A stretch of DNA of 64,000 nucleotides from an uncultured Bacteroidota bacterium (GCA_913041125.1 CAJWHM010000004.1:27813-91812); one strand, 5' to 3'. Positions 21,524-31,225 are shown, counted from the first letter of the stretch. Notes: generated from the sequence alone by a model not told the origin. Numbers and translations are program-made.

Positions 21524-22687
21524 TTATTTTGGTGTAAACTGAGTAATATTTTCTGCTGTTATCGGGTTATCTCCTAAAATCATTAATCGTTCAACTACAT
21601 TTCTTAATTCTCTTACATTTCCTGTCCATGAATAGTTATCTAATTTTTTCATCGCTTCTTTAGTAAAGTTTTTCATCTCTAACCCTTGTTCTTTTGATAT
21701 TAATTCAATAAAATGATTCGCTAAAAGAGAAATATCTTCTTTACGTTCGATAAGTTTTGGGACATGAATAATTATTACTGCGAGTCTATGATAAAGATCC
21801 TCTCTAAAACGCCCTTCAGCTATTTCTTTTTTTAAATCTTTATTAGTTGCTGCAATAACACGAACATCTATAGAAATATCTTTTTCATTTCCTACCCTCT
21901 GTATTCTATTTTCCTCAAGTGCTCTTAAAACCTTAGCTTGAGCAGCTAAACTCATATCAGCAATCTCATCCAAAAATAAAGTTCCCTTATTTGCAGCTTC
22001 AAATTTTCCTGATCGATCTTTAATTGCAGAAGTAAAAGAACCTTTAACGTGACCAAAAAGTTCACTTTCTATTAGCTCAGAAGGAATAGCTGCGCAATTA
22101 ACTTCGATAAAATTTTTATTAGTCCGATTACTTTGTTCATGTAGTTGATTAGCAACAAGCTCTTTACCTGTTCCGTTTTCTCCTGTTATAAGAACACGAG
22201 CATCTGTTTTTGCAACTTTAGAGATCATTTCAGTTACCTTTACAATCGATTGACTTTCACCAATTATCTGATTTTTTTTAGAAATTTTTTTTCTGAGCTT
22301 TTTGTTTTCAATCCTTAATGATTTATTCTCAAGAGCATTTCTAACAGCAGTTAATAATCTATTTAAATCAGGAGGTTTTGAAATAAAGTCGTATGCTCCT
22401 AGTTTCATTGCATCCACGGCAGTTTCTAGATTACCGTGACCTGTCAAGATTATAAATGGAATATTAATATTATTGATTTTTGTCTCTTGTAATACCTCTA
22501 TACCGTCCATCTTGGGCATTTTAATATCGCAAAGAACTAAATCAAATTTTTCTTTTTTTAACAAAGAAATACCTTCTTTTCCGTTTTTTGCCTCTGTTAT
22601 GTGGAAGTTTTCATTTTCATCAATTAAAATACGAACCAAAACTCTTCTAATAGGCTCCTCATCCTCAATAATTAAAATTTTTGTCAT
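21524..22687 (-). CDS. NtrC-type response regulator (REC + AAA+), lacks C-terminal HTH
   Basis: REC domain with [20 protein letters not shown] Walker A; GSFTSA loop; ends 387 aa after [15 protein letters not shown]... Confidence 0.93.
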   Translation of the reverse strand: MTKILIIEDEEPIRRVLVRILIDENENFHITEAKNGKEGISLLKKEKFDLVLCDIKMPKMDGIEVLQETKINNINIPFIILTGHGNLETAVDAMKLGAYDFISKPPDLNRLLTAVRNALENKSLRIENKKLRKKISKKNQIIGESQSIVKVTEMISKVAKTDARVLITGENGTGKELVANQLHEQSNRTNKNFIEVNCAAIPSELIESELFGHVKGSFTSAIKDRSGKFEAANKGTLFLDEIADMSLAAQAKVLRALEENRIQRVGNEKDISIDVRVIAATNKDLKKEIAEGRFREDLYHRLAVIIIHVPKLIERKEDISLLANHFIELISKEQGLEMKNFTKEAMKKLDNYSWTGNVRELRNVVERLMILGDNPITAENITQFTPK

Positions 22688-22787
22688 TACAGTGATTAAA
22701 AAAATTAAGTGATTTTAATTTAAATATAAACTAATAAAATATTTTCACTATTTATTTACAGCAATTAAAGTTAGCATAAAAACAAAA

Positions 22788-22810
22788 CCCATCCTCTGTT
22801 AGAGGATGGG
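22788..22810 (-). terminator. Rho-independent terminator
   Basis: CCCATCCTCT-n3-AGAGGATGGG followed by TTTTGTTTTT on the minus strand. Confidence 0.85.
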
Positions 22811-22835
22811 AAAAAATTGCTATGAAAAAGAAAAA
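22808..22835 (+). repeat. 28-nt intergenic motif, copy A
   Basis: GGGAAAAAATTGCTATGAAAAAGAAAAA; 23/28 identical to 42829..42856. Confidence 0.6.
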
Positions 22836-22865
22836 TAAATACTAATAAGATTATTAGTATTGATT

Positions 22866-22894
22866 CAAATATATCATTTTTTTTTAAAAACAAA
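22866..22894 (-). promoter_or_regulatory. Bacteroidota-type promoter (TTTG-N17-TATATTTG)
   Basis: Plus-strand CAAATATA at 22866-22873 and CAAA at 22891-22894. Confidence 0.45.
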
Positions 22895-22898
22895 TTGT

Positions 22899-23996
22899 TT
22901 ATGCGAACATATCTTTAACTTTCTCAAAGAAAGATTTATCAGTTTTTTCTGGATGAGGAGTAAAATTAGTATCTCCCTGCATTTTTTCAAAAAATAGACG
23001 TTGTTCTTTGTTTAATGTTTTAGGTGTCCAAACATTGATATGAACTAATAAGTCACCATTTCCGTAACTATTTAAGCTTGGTAATCCCTTACCTCTTAAG
23101 CGTAATGTTTTTCCTGATTGAATTCCATTCTCTAATTTTATTCTAGCTTTACCTTCTAAAAGGTTTAATTCTTTTGAAACACCTAACACTGCATCAGAAA
23201 TACTTACATAAAGATCAAAATGTAGGTGGCTGCCCTCCCTTACGAAGTGATCGTGTGCTTTTTCCTCAATAAGCACAAGAAGATCCCCAGAAACTCCATT
23301 GGCTGGAGCATCGTTTCCTTTACCCGATAATTTTAATTGCATTCCTTCTTCAACTCCTGCAGGTATTTTGATAGATACTGTTTCCTCTTTTTTTATCAAA
23401 CCTTGTGGATCTGACCCTGAAGGACGATTTAAAATAGTTTTACCACTTCCTGAACAGTTTGAACAAATAGAAGATGTTTGCATACGTCCAAGAATTGTAT
23501 TAGCGATTTTAGTTACTTGTCCGGTACCATTGCATGTTGAACAGTTTCCGTATTGAACTCCAGGAGCTTGAACTTTTCGTGGAACCTTGATTTTCTTTTC
23601 AACACCACTTGCGATTTCTTCGAGTGTCAGTTTTACTCGAATTCTCATATCTGAACCTTTTGAATGACGTTGACCCCCCCCTCCAAATCCTCCTCCAAAA
23701 GCACTACCAAAGATATCGCCAAATTGACTAAAAATGTCATCCATATTCATTCCCTGACCAAAGCCTTGTCCTCCTTCAAAAGCTGCATGCCCAAATTGGT
23801 CATATTTACTTCTTTTTTCTTGATTTCCAAGTACTTCGTAGGCCTCTGCTGCTTTCTTGAAGTTAGCTTCAGCAATTTTATCATCTGGATTTTTATCTGG
23901 ATGAAATTCAATTGCTTTCTTTCTATAAGCTTTTTTAATTTCAGATGAAGATGCACTCTTTGAAACACCTAATATGTCGTAATAATCTTCTTTCAT
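22899..23996 (-). CDS. dnaJ: Chaperone DnaJ with reduced zinc finger
   Basis: J domain DYYDILGVSKSASSSEIKKAYRKKAIEFHPDKNP, G/F region, CSTCNGTG and CSNCSGSG only. Confidence 0.97.
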   Translation of the reverse strand: MKEDYYDILGVSKSASSSEIKKAYRKKAIEFHPDKNPDDKIAEANFKKAAEAYEVLGNQEKRSKYDQFGHAAFEGGQGFGQGMNMDDIFSQFGDIFGSAFGGGFGGGGQRHSKGSDMRIRVKLTLEEIASGVEKKIKVPRKVQAPGVQYGNCSTCNGTGQVTKIANTILGRMQTSSICSNCSGSGKTILNRPSGSDPQGLIKKEETVSIKIPAGVEEGMQLKLSGKGNDAPANGVSGDLLVLIEEKAHDHFVREGSHLHFDLYVSISDAVLGVSKELNLLEGKARIKLENGIQSGKTLRLRGKGLPSLNSYGNGDLLVHINVWTPKTLNKEQRLFFEKMQGDTNFTPHPEKTDKSFFEKVKDMFA

Positions 23997-23997
23997 T

Positions 23998-24528
23998 TTA
24001 TTGTCCTACAACTACTTTTGGATAACGAATAATTTTCTCACCTAACTGATATCCTGCTTCAATTATATCAATAATTTTTCCCTTGTCTTTTTCTTTTGAA
24101 GCAGGAATCTGAGTTATTGCTTCATGTATTTCAGCATCAAAAAGATCACCAATTTTTACCTCTGTTTGATTCAAGCCATTACTTTTTAAAACTTCATTAA
24201 ATTTGTTATAGATCAATTTAATACCCTCTTTATCTAATACCCCATCTTTTTTATTCATCTCAGTATTCGCTCTATTAAAATCATCTAAAACAGGTATGAG
24301 TGCACTAATCACTTCTTGATTTGCTGTTTTATAAAGTTCTAACCTTTCTTTAGCTGTTCTTTTTTTAAAATTTTCAAATTCAGCAAAGAGTCTTAGATAT
24401 TTATCTTTTTCATTTTTTAGTGAATCATCTAAATGCTTTAACTGTTCGTCAAATTTTACCTTATCATTTTTACTGACTGTGTTTTTTTTTGATTTTGTTG
24501 TTTTTTTAGATGGTACTTTTTTTGCCAT
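23998..24528 (-). CDS. grpE: Nucleotide exchange factor GrpE
   Basis: RLFAEFENFKKRTAKERLE; C-terminal EAGYQLGEKIIRYPKVVVGQ; overlaps/abuts dnaJ. Confidence 0.97.
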   Translation of the reverse strand: MAKKVPSKKTTKSKKNTVSKNDKVKFDEQLKHLDDSLKNEKDKYLRLFAEFENFKKRTAKERLELYKTANQEVISALIPVLDDFNRANTEMNKKDGVLDKEGIKLIYNKFNEVLKSNGLNQTEVKIGDLFDAEIHEAITQIPASKEKDKGKIIDIIEAGYQLGEKIIRYPKVVVGQ

Positions 24529-24561
24529 AACCAGAGTGTTTTAAAGTTTATAACAAATTTT

Positions 24562-24591
24562 TTGCCATAATTAAAGAATGTCAAAATGTCA
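24562..24591 (-). promoter_or_regulatory. Candidate heat-shock element upstream of grpE-dnaJ
   Basis: Coding strand TGACATTTTGACATTCTTTAATTATGGCA; matches the dnaK upstream element. Confidence 0.45.
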
Positions 24592-24598
24592 CACATAT

Positions 24599-25510
24599 TT
24601 ACTTTAATAGTGATTCTAAAGCTTTGTTAACTTCTGGATAATCAAATTTAAAACCCTTATTATTAACTTTTTCTGAACTTACCCAGTGACTATCAAGTAT
24701 TAAGTGACTCATTTCACCAATTATTAAGTTTATAAAAAATTTTGGAATCGGTGGTAATAAAAATGGTCTCTTCATTGCCTTAGCAAGTGCGCTAATAAAT
24801 TTAGTTTGCGTCACAGGATTTGGGGATACAGCATTAAAATTTCCTTCCCATTTTTTTTCAACAGCCTCAATAAATATTCTGACTGTATCATGTATATGTA
24901 TCCAAGACTGACCTTGTTTACCAGTTCCAAAAGCTGAAGATAATCCAAATTTAGCGGCAATTTTCAAGGGTCCTAACACTCCCCCTTTTTTAGTAAGAAC
25001 TAATCCTAATCTTAATTTTGCAACTTTTATTTTTAAAGATTCAAAGGCAGTCACTTCTCTCTCCCATGATAATACCACATTCTGCATAAAAGACTCTTGA
25101 CTAGTAGCTGTGGTTTCAGTTTGAACTTCATTATCATCAGACGGATATATTCCAATAGCAGATGCTGAAACTATATTTTTTACTTTATGAGAATTCATTA
25201 ATTTTTTAATTGAATTGTATAGTAATTTTGTAGAATCAACCCTACTCGAAAAAATTTTTTTTTTGTAACTGGATGTCCAAAGTTTTGATATGGTCGAACC
25301 AGAGAGATGAATAATTGAATCTACATCATCAAAGCAATTTAAGTCAATAAAATTATTGGATGGGTTCCAATAAAATCCTTTTGCACCTTGAATTTGATTA
25401 ATTTTTGATTTGTTAGTTGTTAAAAAATTTACACCAACTCGCTTAGTTAAATAACTTTTCACCAATTCTGTCCCAATTAAGCCTGATGCACCAGTAATAA
25501 GAACTTTCAT
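24599..25510 (-). CDS. TIGR01777-type NAD(P)-dependent epimerase
   Basis: VLITGASGLIGTELVKSY; SASAIGIYP; LRLGLVLTKKGG. Confidence 0.92.
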   Translation of the reverse strand: MKVLITGASGLIGTELVKSYLTKRVGVNFLTTNKSKINQIQGAKGFYWNPSNNFIDLNCFDDVDSIIHLSGSTISKLWTSSYKKKIFSSRVDSTKLLYNSIKKLMNSHKVKNIVSASAIGIYPSDDNEVQTETTATSQESFMQNVVLSWEREVTAFESLKIKVAKLRLGLVLTKKGGVLGPLKIAAKFGLSSAFGTGKQGQSWIHIHDTVRIFIEAVEKKWEGNFNAVSPNPVTQTKFISALAKAMKRPFLLPPIPKFFINLIIGEMSHLILDSHWVSSEKVNNKGFKFDYPEVNKALESLLK

Positions 25511-25601
25511 ATTTTAATATATAAGATCATATCCTTTTGTATTTACTTTAGATAATATTTGTGATTATAGTTGTTCAATTAAATAATTTCAAAAATAAAA
25601 A

Positions 25602-26282
25602 TTAAACTTTTAAAGCTCTTAACATTTCTCTTTTACCAGGTGGTCCAGGTAACCTTTCTACCTCGAATCCAGACTTCTCAAGAGCTCTTCTTACGCTACC
25701 TTTAGCACAATAACTAATCCAAATACCACCAAAAAATAGCATATCATAACATTTTTGCATATTCTTCATAGACCATAATTCGGGTTGTGCATGATAACCA
25801 AAAGCATCATAGAAAATAATGTCATACTTTTTAATTTCCTCAAATTTTTCAAAATCAAATTCTTTTTTAAATAAATTGAAATGTTCAGATAAATCTTGAC
25901 CTATTTCCCACTCTATTTTTGAAAAATTTTCAAATGTTAAAATATCTTTTTGAGTTTTAAAAAATTTATCATAATTCAAACATGCTGTTTCCTTAACAGA
26001 TAAAGGAAATAATTCCAGCGATGTATAATATGTTTTACTATGGTGTTTTTGTGATTCCAGATAAGATAGGTAAGCATTTAATCCTGTACCATATCCCATT
26101 TCAAATATATTACAAACACCTTTTTTATTTGTTTCATTCCAATAAGAATATCCTTCTTGAATATAAACAAATTGAGATTCAGTTATAGCTCCATTTTTAG
26201 AGTGGTATGATTCATTTAATTTTTCAATTCTAAATGACATGGACCCATCTTCAGTTTTAAAAAGATTTTTACAGTAATTCAT
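25602..26282 (-). CDS. mnmD: tRNA mnm5s2U34 methyltransferase-like (MnmD) protein
   Basis: ESQFVYIQEGYSYW, EMGYGTGLNAYLSYLES, FYDAFGYHAQPELW, YCAKGSVRRALEKSGFEVERLPGPPGKREMLRA. Confidence 0.9.
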   Translation of the reverse strand: MNYCKNLFKTEDGSMSFRIEKLNESYHSKNGAITESQFVYIQEGYSYWNETNKKGVCNIFEMGYGTGLNAYLSYLESQKHHSKTYYTSLELFPLSVKETACLNYDKFFKTQKDILTFENFSKIEWEIGQDLSEHFNLFKKEFDFEKFEEIKKYDIIFYDAFGYHAQPELWSMKNMQKCYDMLFFGGIWISYCAKGSVRRALEKSGFEVERLPGPPGKREMLRALKV

Positions 26283-26439
26283 TTAATCAACTGGTACATT
26301 AATATATTTAACAAATTCTAAAAAAAAATTAAATTTTTTGAGAATTCCTTTAAAGATTAATAAAATAAAATAATTCTCTTTTTTTTGAATGTTATAATTA
26401 AGCAAAAAAACTAATTTTACTTTATTAAGTATTGACTAG

Positions 26440-27489
26440 GTGATTAAAATTAATAAAATTTCAAAATCAAGAATCGAGAGTGTAGATTTCGATAATTTAG
26501 TTTTTGGAAAAACCTTCACGGATCACATGTTTATTTGTCATTTTAAAAATGGAAGTTGGCTTGATCCTGAAATTAAACCATACCAACCAATAAAAATTGA
26601 GCCATCAGCAAGTGTTTTTCATTATGGTCAAGCAGTTTTCGAGGGAATGAAGGCTTACAAAGATAATGATGGAAAAGTATGGCTTTTTCGTCCAAACGAA
26701 AATTTTAAAAGAATAAATCGTTCCTCGCATAGGCTTCAAATTCCTGAATTCCCAGAAGAATATTTTTTTGAAGGTCTTAATCAATTAATTAAACTTGATA
26801 AAGACTGGGTTAAGCCAGGATATGAAAATTCCCTTTACATTAGGCCATTTGTTTTTGCAAGTGAATATACAGCACAAGCTACCGCATCCTCTGAATATAT
26901 TTTTATGATAATATGTACACCTGTAAAATCTTATTATAATGGTGATAATATTAATGTTTTAGTGTCAGAAAAATATAGCAGGGCTGCCAATGGTGGTGTA
27001 GGTTATGTTAAAGCTGCTGGAAATTACGCTGCCCAATTTTATCCAACATCTGAAGCTGCAAAAAAAGGCTTTCAGCAAATAATCTGGACAGATGCTAACC
27101 AACATGAGTTTTTGGAAGAAGCAGGAACAATGAATATATTTTTTATGATAAATGAAGTTCTTGTAACCTCTCCAACAAATGACAGAATTCTTGATGGTGT
27201 AACTAGAAAAAGTATTATTACGCTTGCAAAAAAAAGAGGAATAAGAGTAGAAGAAAGACCAATTAAAATTACTGAAGTAATTGATGCCCATAAGAATAAT
27301 AAATTAACAGAGGTTTTTGGAACAGGAACTGCTGTGGTCGTACTTCCTATTAATAGTTTTACGTTTAAAAAAATATCTTATAAACTTCCAAAAGAAACTA
27401 ATCTTGCAAATTTATTAAAGGAAGAGCTTCTGGGAATTCAATATAATTCTCTAAACGATGAATATAATTGGACAAGAAAAATTGACTAG
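26440..27489 (+). CDS. ilvE: Branched-chain amino acid aminotransferase (GTG start)
   Basis: HYGQAVFEGMKAYK, YIRPFVFA, EEAGTMNIFF, GTGTAVVV. Confidence 0.96.
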   Translation: MIKINKISKSRIESVDFDNLVFGKTFTDHMFICHFKNGSWLDPEIKPYQPIKIEPSASVFHYGQAVFEGMKAYKDNDGKVWLFRPNENFKRINRSSHRLQIPEFPEEYFFEGLNQLIKLDKDWVKPGYENSLYIRPFVFASEYTAQATASSEYIFMIICTPVKSYYNGDNINVLVSEKYSRAANGGVGYVKAAGNYAAQFYPTSEAAKKGFQQIIWTDANQHEFLEEAGTMNIFFMINEVLVTSPTNDRILDGVTRKSIITLAKKRGIRVEERPIKITEVIDAHKNNKLTEVFGTGTAVVVLPINSFTFKKISYKLPKETNLANLLKEELLGIQYNSLNDEYNWTRKID

Positions 27490-27920
27490 TTCTTTAAAAC
27501 TTTTTCAATGTCAGGTTTAAAATAATTTGGACCTTTCAAAACTTTTCCATCTTCTCTATATATAGGTTTTCCATCTGACCCAAGCTTACTCATATTACTT
27601 CTTTGTATTTCATCATAAATTTCTTCAATTTTATCCTGAAAACCGTGGGCTATGATAGTCCCGCAAAGAATATAAAGCATGTCTCCTAAGGCGTCCCCTA
27701 TTTCGACTAAATCATTTTTTTTTGTCGCCTCTAGATATTCTTCATTCTCTTCTTTCATTAAATTATAACGAAGGTTGGAAATGTCAGATGAAATATTTGC
27801 AGTAGGTTTATTTTCAATGCTAAGACCAAAAGCTTTATGAAATTCACTTACTGCTTGAATAGGTTTTCTTATCATTATTGAAATCTTTACTAATGGATTT
27901 ATTATTTCTAAATTAGACAA
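27486..27920 (-). CDS. MazG-like NTP pyrophosphohydrolase domain protein
   Basis: KEENEEYLEA...EIGDALGDMLYILCG. Confidence 0.88.
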   Translation of the reverse strand: MSNLEIINPLVKISIMIRKPIQAVSEFHKAFGLSIENKPTANISSDISNLRYNLMKEENEEYLEATKKNDLVEIGDALGDMLYILCGTIIAHGFQDKIEEIYDEIQRSNMSKLGSDGKPIYREDGKVLKGPNYFKPDIEKVLKN

Positions 27921-27931
27921 AAAATTTTTAC

Positions 27932-28120
27932 ATGTTTTCTTTCGGCCAAATGATTTTTGGTTTTATTTTTTTTATTGTATTTGTTATAATAGTTTACTTT
28001 TCATATAAGAATGATAAAAAAAATAATCCTATCTATTTTAAAGGGAGTTATAAAATCCTTTTGGGGTTTATTATTGCTTTTGGATTTTTAGTTTTAATTA
28101 AGCTTTTGACTCAAAGATGA
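27932..28120 (+). CDS. Small two-TM membrane protein
   Basis: Two hydrophobic helices; ATGA overlap with crcB. Confidence 0.7.
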   Translation: MFSFGQMIFGFIFFIVFVIIVYFSYKNDKKNNPIYFKGSYKILLGFIIAFGFLVLIKLLTQR

Positions 28121-28494
28121 AAAATATATTCTATATTTTCTTAGGTGGTGGTTTTGGAAGTATTCTTCGTTATGCAATTTCAAAACTTTTCATGGCAGAT
28201 AAAAGTAGTTTTCCATGGTCAACTTTGATAGCAAATTTTATTGGTTGTTTTATCATTGGTATTGTTTTAGGATGGTTTATAAATAGTAATAAACAATATT
28301 CAGATTTATATGTTTTTTTATCGATTGGGTTTTGTGGTGGACTTACTACGTTTTCAACTTTTAGTGTTGAGGGATTAGCATATTTGAAGAATGGAGACCT
28401 ATTGATTTTTATAACATATTTACTTTTTAGTATAATTGGAAGTATACTTTTAACAGCCTTAGGGTATTATATTTACCAATTAGGAAATTCTTAA
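28117..28494 (+). CDS. crcB: CrcB/Fluc fluoride channel
   Basis: GGGFGSILRYAISK, NFIGCFIIG, GFCGGLTTFSTFS. Confidence 0.97.
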   Translation: MKNIFYIFLGGGFGSILRYAISKLFMADKSSFPWSTLIANFIGCFIIGIVLGWFINSNKQYSDLYVFLSIGFCGGLTTFSTFSVEGLAYLKNGDLLIFITYLLFSIIGSILLTALGYYIYQLGNS

Positions 28495-28806
28495 TGTTTT
28501 AGTGATTTCGTTATAAATATCAAAATTAAATTTTTATTGAAATATATTCTAAACCGACTGTATTTACTGTTGTTTTAGGACTTTTTTTTAGAATTAATCA
28601 TATTATTCCAGTTTGAACTTTTTTTAACCAATAAGCCTTTTTTTTGATTATCCTTAAAATTACCATGTTAATTTTATTATACCCTAAAAAAATTCAACAT
28701 TAAATTATTAGATACATAAAAATGTAAAAACATATTTCATATTTCTGTTTCGTATTTTTTGTCTTACATAAGTTTGTGCATATGTCAAACATTTTAAATA
28801 AATAAT

Positions 28807-29829
28807 ATGAAAAAAATCAAAAATTTTATGCTTATAAGCTTAACAGTTTTATTAAGCACAACAACACTTCTTAAAGGTCAAGAGACAGATGAAGCTGCGC
28901 CAGAGCCTACATTTAACTTCAGCGGAAGTGTTGATACCTACTTCAGATCTAGTTTTTCTGAAGACCCTGTAGCCCCAGGAACATCTTTTGCAAACTTAAA
29001 CGGCTTTGCACTTGGTATGGCGAATTTTATTGTCTCTTATGAAGGAGAAAAATCTGGTTTTGTCGCCGATGTAGTCTTTGGCCCTAGAGGATCAGACGCT
29101 GTATTTGGTTCAGTTGGTAACTCATCTGAAATGGTTAATCAATTGTATGCTTATTACAATTTAGCAGACGGAGTTACAGCTACGTTGGGTAACTTCAATA
29201 CCTTCTTAGGTTATGAAGTTATATCACCTGTTGCTAATTTCAACTACTCAACATCTTACATGTTTTCATATGGTCCCTTTTCTCACACTGGGTTAAAATT
29301 AGATTTTAGTATCTCTGATGACATTTCTTTAATGTTAGGTGTATTTAACCAAACTGACCAGACTGAAGCTAATTATGACAGATATACAGCTTTCGGTGCT
29401 CAACTAGGCTTATACGGTCAATACATAAATTATTTGGGTGGAGATGGATATTCACAAATAGATTTTACTGGTGGATTCGATTTATCTGACTCGTTTTTTC
29501 TTGGTATAAACGCAACGACTACTTCCCTAGAAGGTGATACAGGTTTTTCAGGAGTTGCTCTTTATCCTCAAATCACTGCTAGTGACAGTTTTGCTATCGG
29601 TTTAAGAGGCGAATTTTTTTCAGAAACAGATGGCTTTGGTGCTCTAGTATCTGATGGTGATGCAGACAATTTTTCTTTGACATTAACAGGAAGTTTCACT
29701 TCAGGTAATTTTATTTTCAAACCTGAATTCAGAATTGACTCTGCTTCTTCAGAAATTTTTGCAATTTCCCCAACAGAAACTGCAGATAGCCTTTCTTCAT
29801 TCGTAGTTGCTGCAATCTATCAATTCTAA
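28807..29829 (+). CDS. Outer-membrane beta-barrel (porin-like) protein
   Basis: Signal peptide, alternating beta strands, terminal ...VVAAIYQF aromatic end; directly upstream of amt. Confidence 0.85.
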   Translation: MKKIKNFMLISLTVLLSTTTLLKGQETDEAAPEPTFNFSGSVDTYFRSSFSEDPVAPGTSFANLNGFALGMANFIVSYEGEKSGFVADVVFGPRGSDAVFGSVGNSSEMVNQLYAYYNLADGVTATLGNFNTFLGYEVISPVANFNYSTSYMFSYGPFSHTGLKLDFSISDDISLMLGVFNQTDQTEANYDRYTAFGAQLGLYGQYINYLGGDGYSQIDFTGGFDLSDSFFLGINATTTSLEGDTGFSGVALYPQITASDSFAIGLRGEFFSETDGFGALVSDGDADNFSLTLTGSFTSGNFIFKPEFRIDSASSEIFAISPTETADSLSSFVVAAIYQF

Positions 29830-29846
29830 CATAAAAAATTATTATT

Positions 29847-31109
29847 ATGATTAACTCAATTTTAAATTTACCCTTAATGATACAAGATACTGCTGCAGTT
29901 GAAGGTGACATGGGAATGCTTTGGATGTTATTATCAGGTATCTTAGTATTCTTCATGCAAGCAGGATTTACACTAGTTGAAACCGGTATGACGCAATCCA
30001 AAAATGCTGTTAACATTGCGATGAAAAACTTTTTAGATATCAGTGTAGGATCAATCACATACTGGCTAGTTGGATATTCTCTTATGTATGGCGACACTTC
30101 AAACGGTTGGTTTTTTTGGAGTGGTCTTTTTCAAGGTGAAGGTGCAGACTTATTCTTTCAAACAATGTTTGCAGCAACAGCTGCAACAATAGTTTCCGGT
30201 GCAATAGCAGGGAGAACAAAATTTGAAACATATGTTGTTTTCACCTTAATTATGACTGCAATAATTTATCCTATTTCTGGTGGATGGCAATGGCAAGGGT
30301 CAGGCTGGTTAACTGAACTAGGATTCATTGATTTTGCTGGATCTTCAATTGTACACGGTGTTGGAGGATTTGCAGCATTTGTAGCAGCTTACATGGTGGG
30401 ACCAAGAATGGGAAAATATGTAGATGGAAAAGTAATTCCAATTCCTGGACATAATCAAATCTTAGCAACCTTAGGTGTTTTCATTTTATGGTTAGGATGG
30501 TTTGGTTTTAACGGTGGATCTCAATTAGCTTGGGGTGGAGATGATGCAGTTGGTGCTTCTACAGTTGTTCTAGTAACTAATTTAGCAGCAGCAGCAGGAG
30601 CACTTGGTGCTCTTTTTACAACATGGATATATCTCGGTAAACCCAATATCGCACATACACTCAACGGAGCACTTGCAGGTCTTGTAAGTATAACTGCTGG
30701 ATGTGGTAATATGACACCTGGCGGAGCACTAATGGCTGGGCTAATTGGTGGTATAATTGTTGTCTTTTCTATTGAATTAATTGAGAAAAAGCTCAAGGTT
30801 GATGATGCTATAGGTGCGGTTTCAGTTCATGGAGTAGCTGGATTCTGGGGAACAATTGTTATTGGTCTTTGGGGAGTCGATGGTGATGCTGGTATTGGCT
30901 TATTTAATGGCGGAGGCGCTGGTCAATTTATTTCACAATTAATTGGTGCAATTGCATATATGGTATGGGCACTTGTTACTTCTTTTATAGTGTTTACAAT
31001 TCTCAAGAAAACTATGGGATTAAGAGTAACGGAACAAGAAGAAATTGAAGGTCTTGATCTTTCGGAGCATGGAGCTATAGCCTACGCTGGAAAAAGAAAA
31101 AGAGAATAG
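29847..31109 (+). CDS. amt: Ammonium transporter (Amt1)
   Basis: FFMQAGFTLVETGMTQSKNAVNIAMKN, DFAGSSIVHGVGG, AVSVHGVAGFWGT. Confidence 0.97.
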   Translation: MINSILNLPLMIQDTAAVEGDMGMLWMLLSGILVFFMQAGFTLVETGMTQSKNAVNIAMKNFLDISVGSITYWLVGYSLMYGDTSNGWFFWSGLFQGEGADLFFQTMFAATAATIVSGAIAGRTKFETYVVFTLIMTAIIYPISGGWQWQGSGWLTELGFIDFAGSSIVHGVGGFAAFVAAYMVGPRMGKYVDGKVIPIPGHNQILATLGVFILWLGWFGFNGGSQLAWGGDDAVGASTVVLVTNLAAAAGALGALFTTWIYLGKPNIAHTLNGALAGLVSITAGCGNMTPGGALMAGLIGGIIVVFSIELIEKKLKVDDAIGAVSVHGVAGFWGTIVIGLWGVDGDAGIGLFNGGGAGQFISQLIGAIAYMVWALVTSFIVFTILKKTMGLRVTEQEEIEGLDLSEHGAIAYAGKRKRE

Positions 31110-31140
31110 ATCTGGATCAAAATTAATTTTAATTTAAAAT

Positions 31141-31176
31141 AAGCCTCTCTTGAAATTCAATGGGAGGCTTTTTTTT
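31141..31176 (+). terminator. Rho-independent terminator/attenuator after amt1
   Basis: AAGCCTCTC...GGGAGGCTTTTTTTT. Confidence 0.75.
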
Positions 31177-31225
31177 ATAAAAGAAGTAAACAAATTTTAG
31201 TTTATTTGCTACTTAATTTAAACAC

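Larger units (their letters stand above)
22788..22862 (-). ncRNA. Candidate small RNA or attenuated leader between dnaJ and the NtrC-type regulator
   Basis: Minus strand TTTG-N17-TATATTTG just after dnaJ, then AATACTAATAA/TTATTAGTATT hairpin, linker, and a GC hairpin with T-run. Confidence 0.35.

Noticed and set aside
23747-23968. Out-of-frame same-strand ORF within dnaJ
   Set aside because: Alternate frame of a certain gene; Lys/Leu-rich artefact
28495-28806. 312-nt gap upstream of the porin-like gene as a riboswitch
   Set aside because: AT-rich, no convincing conserved stem set or known aptamer core by eye; only a TAAGTTTG promoter-like box at 28769
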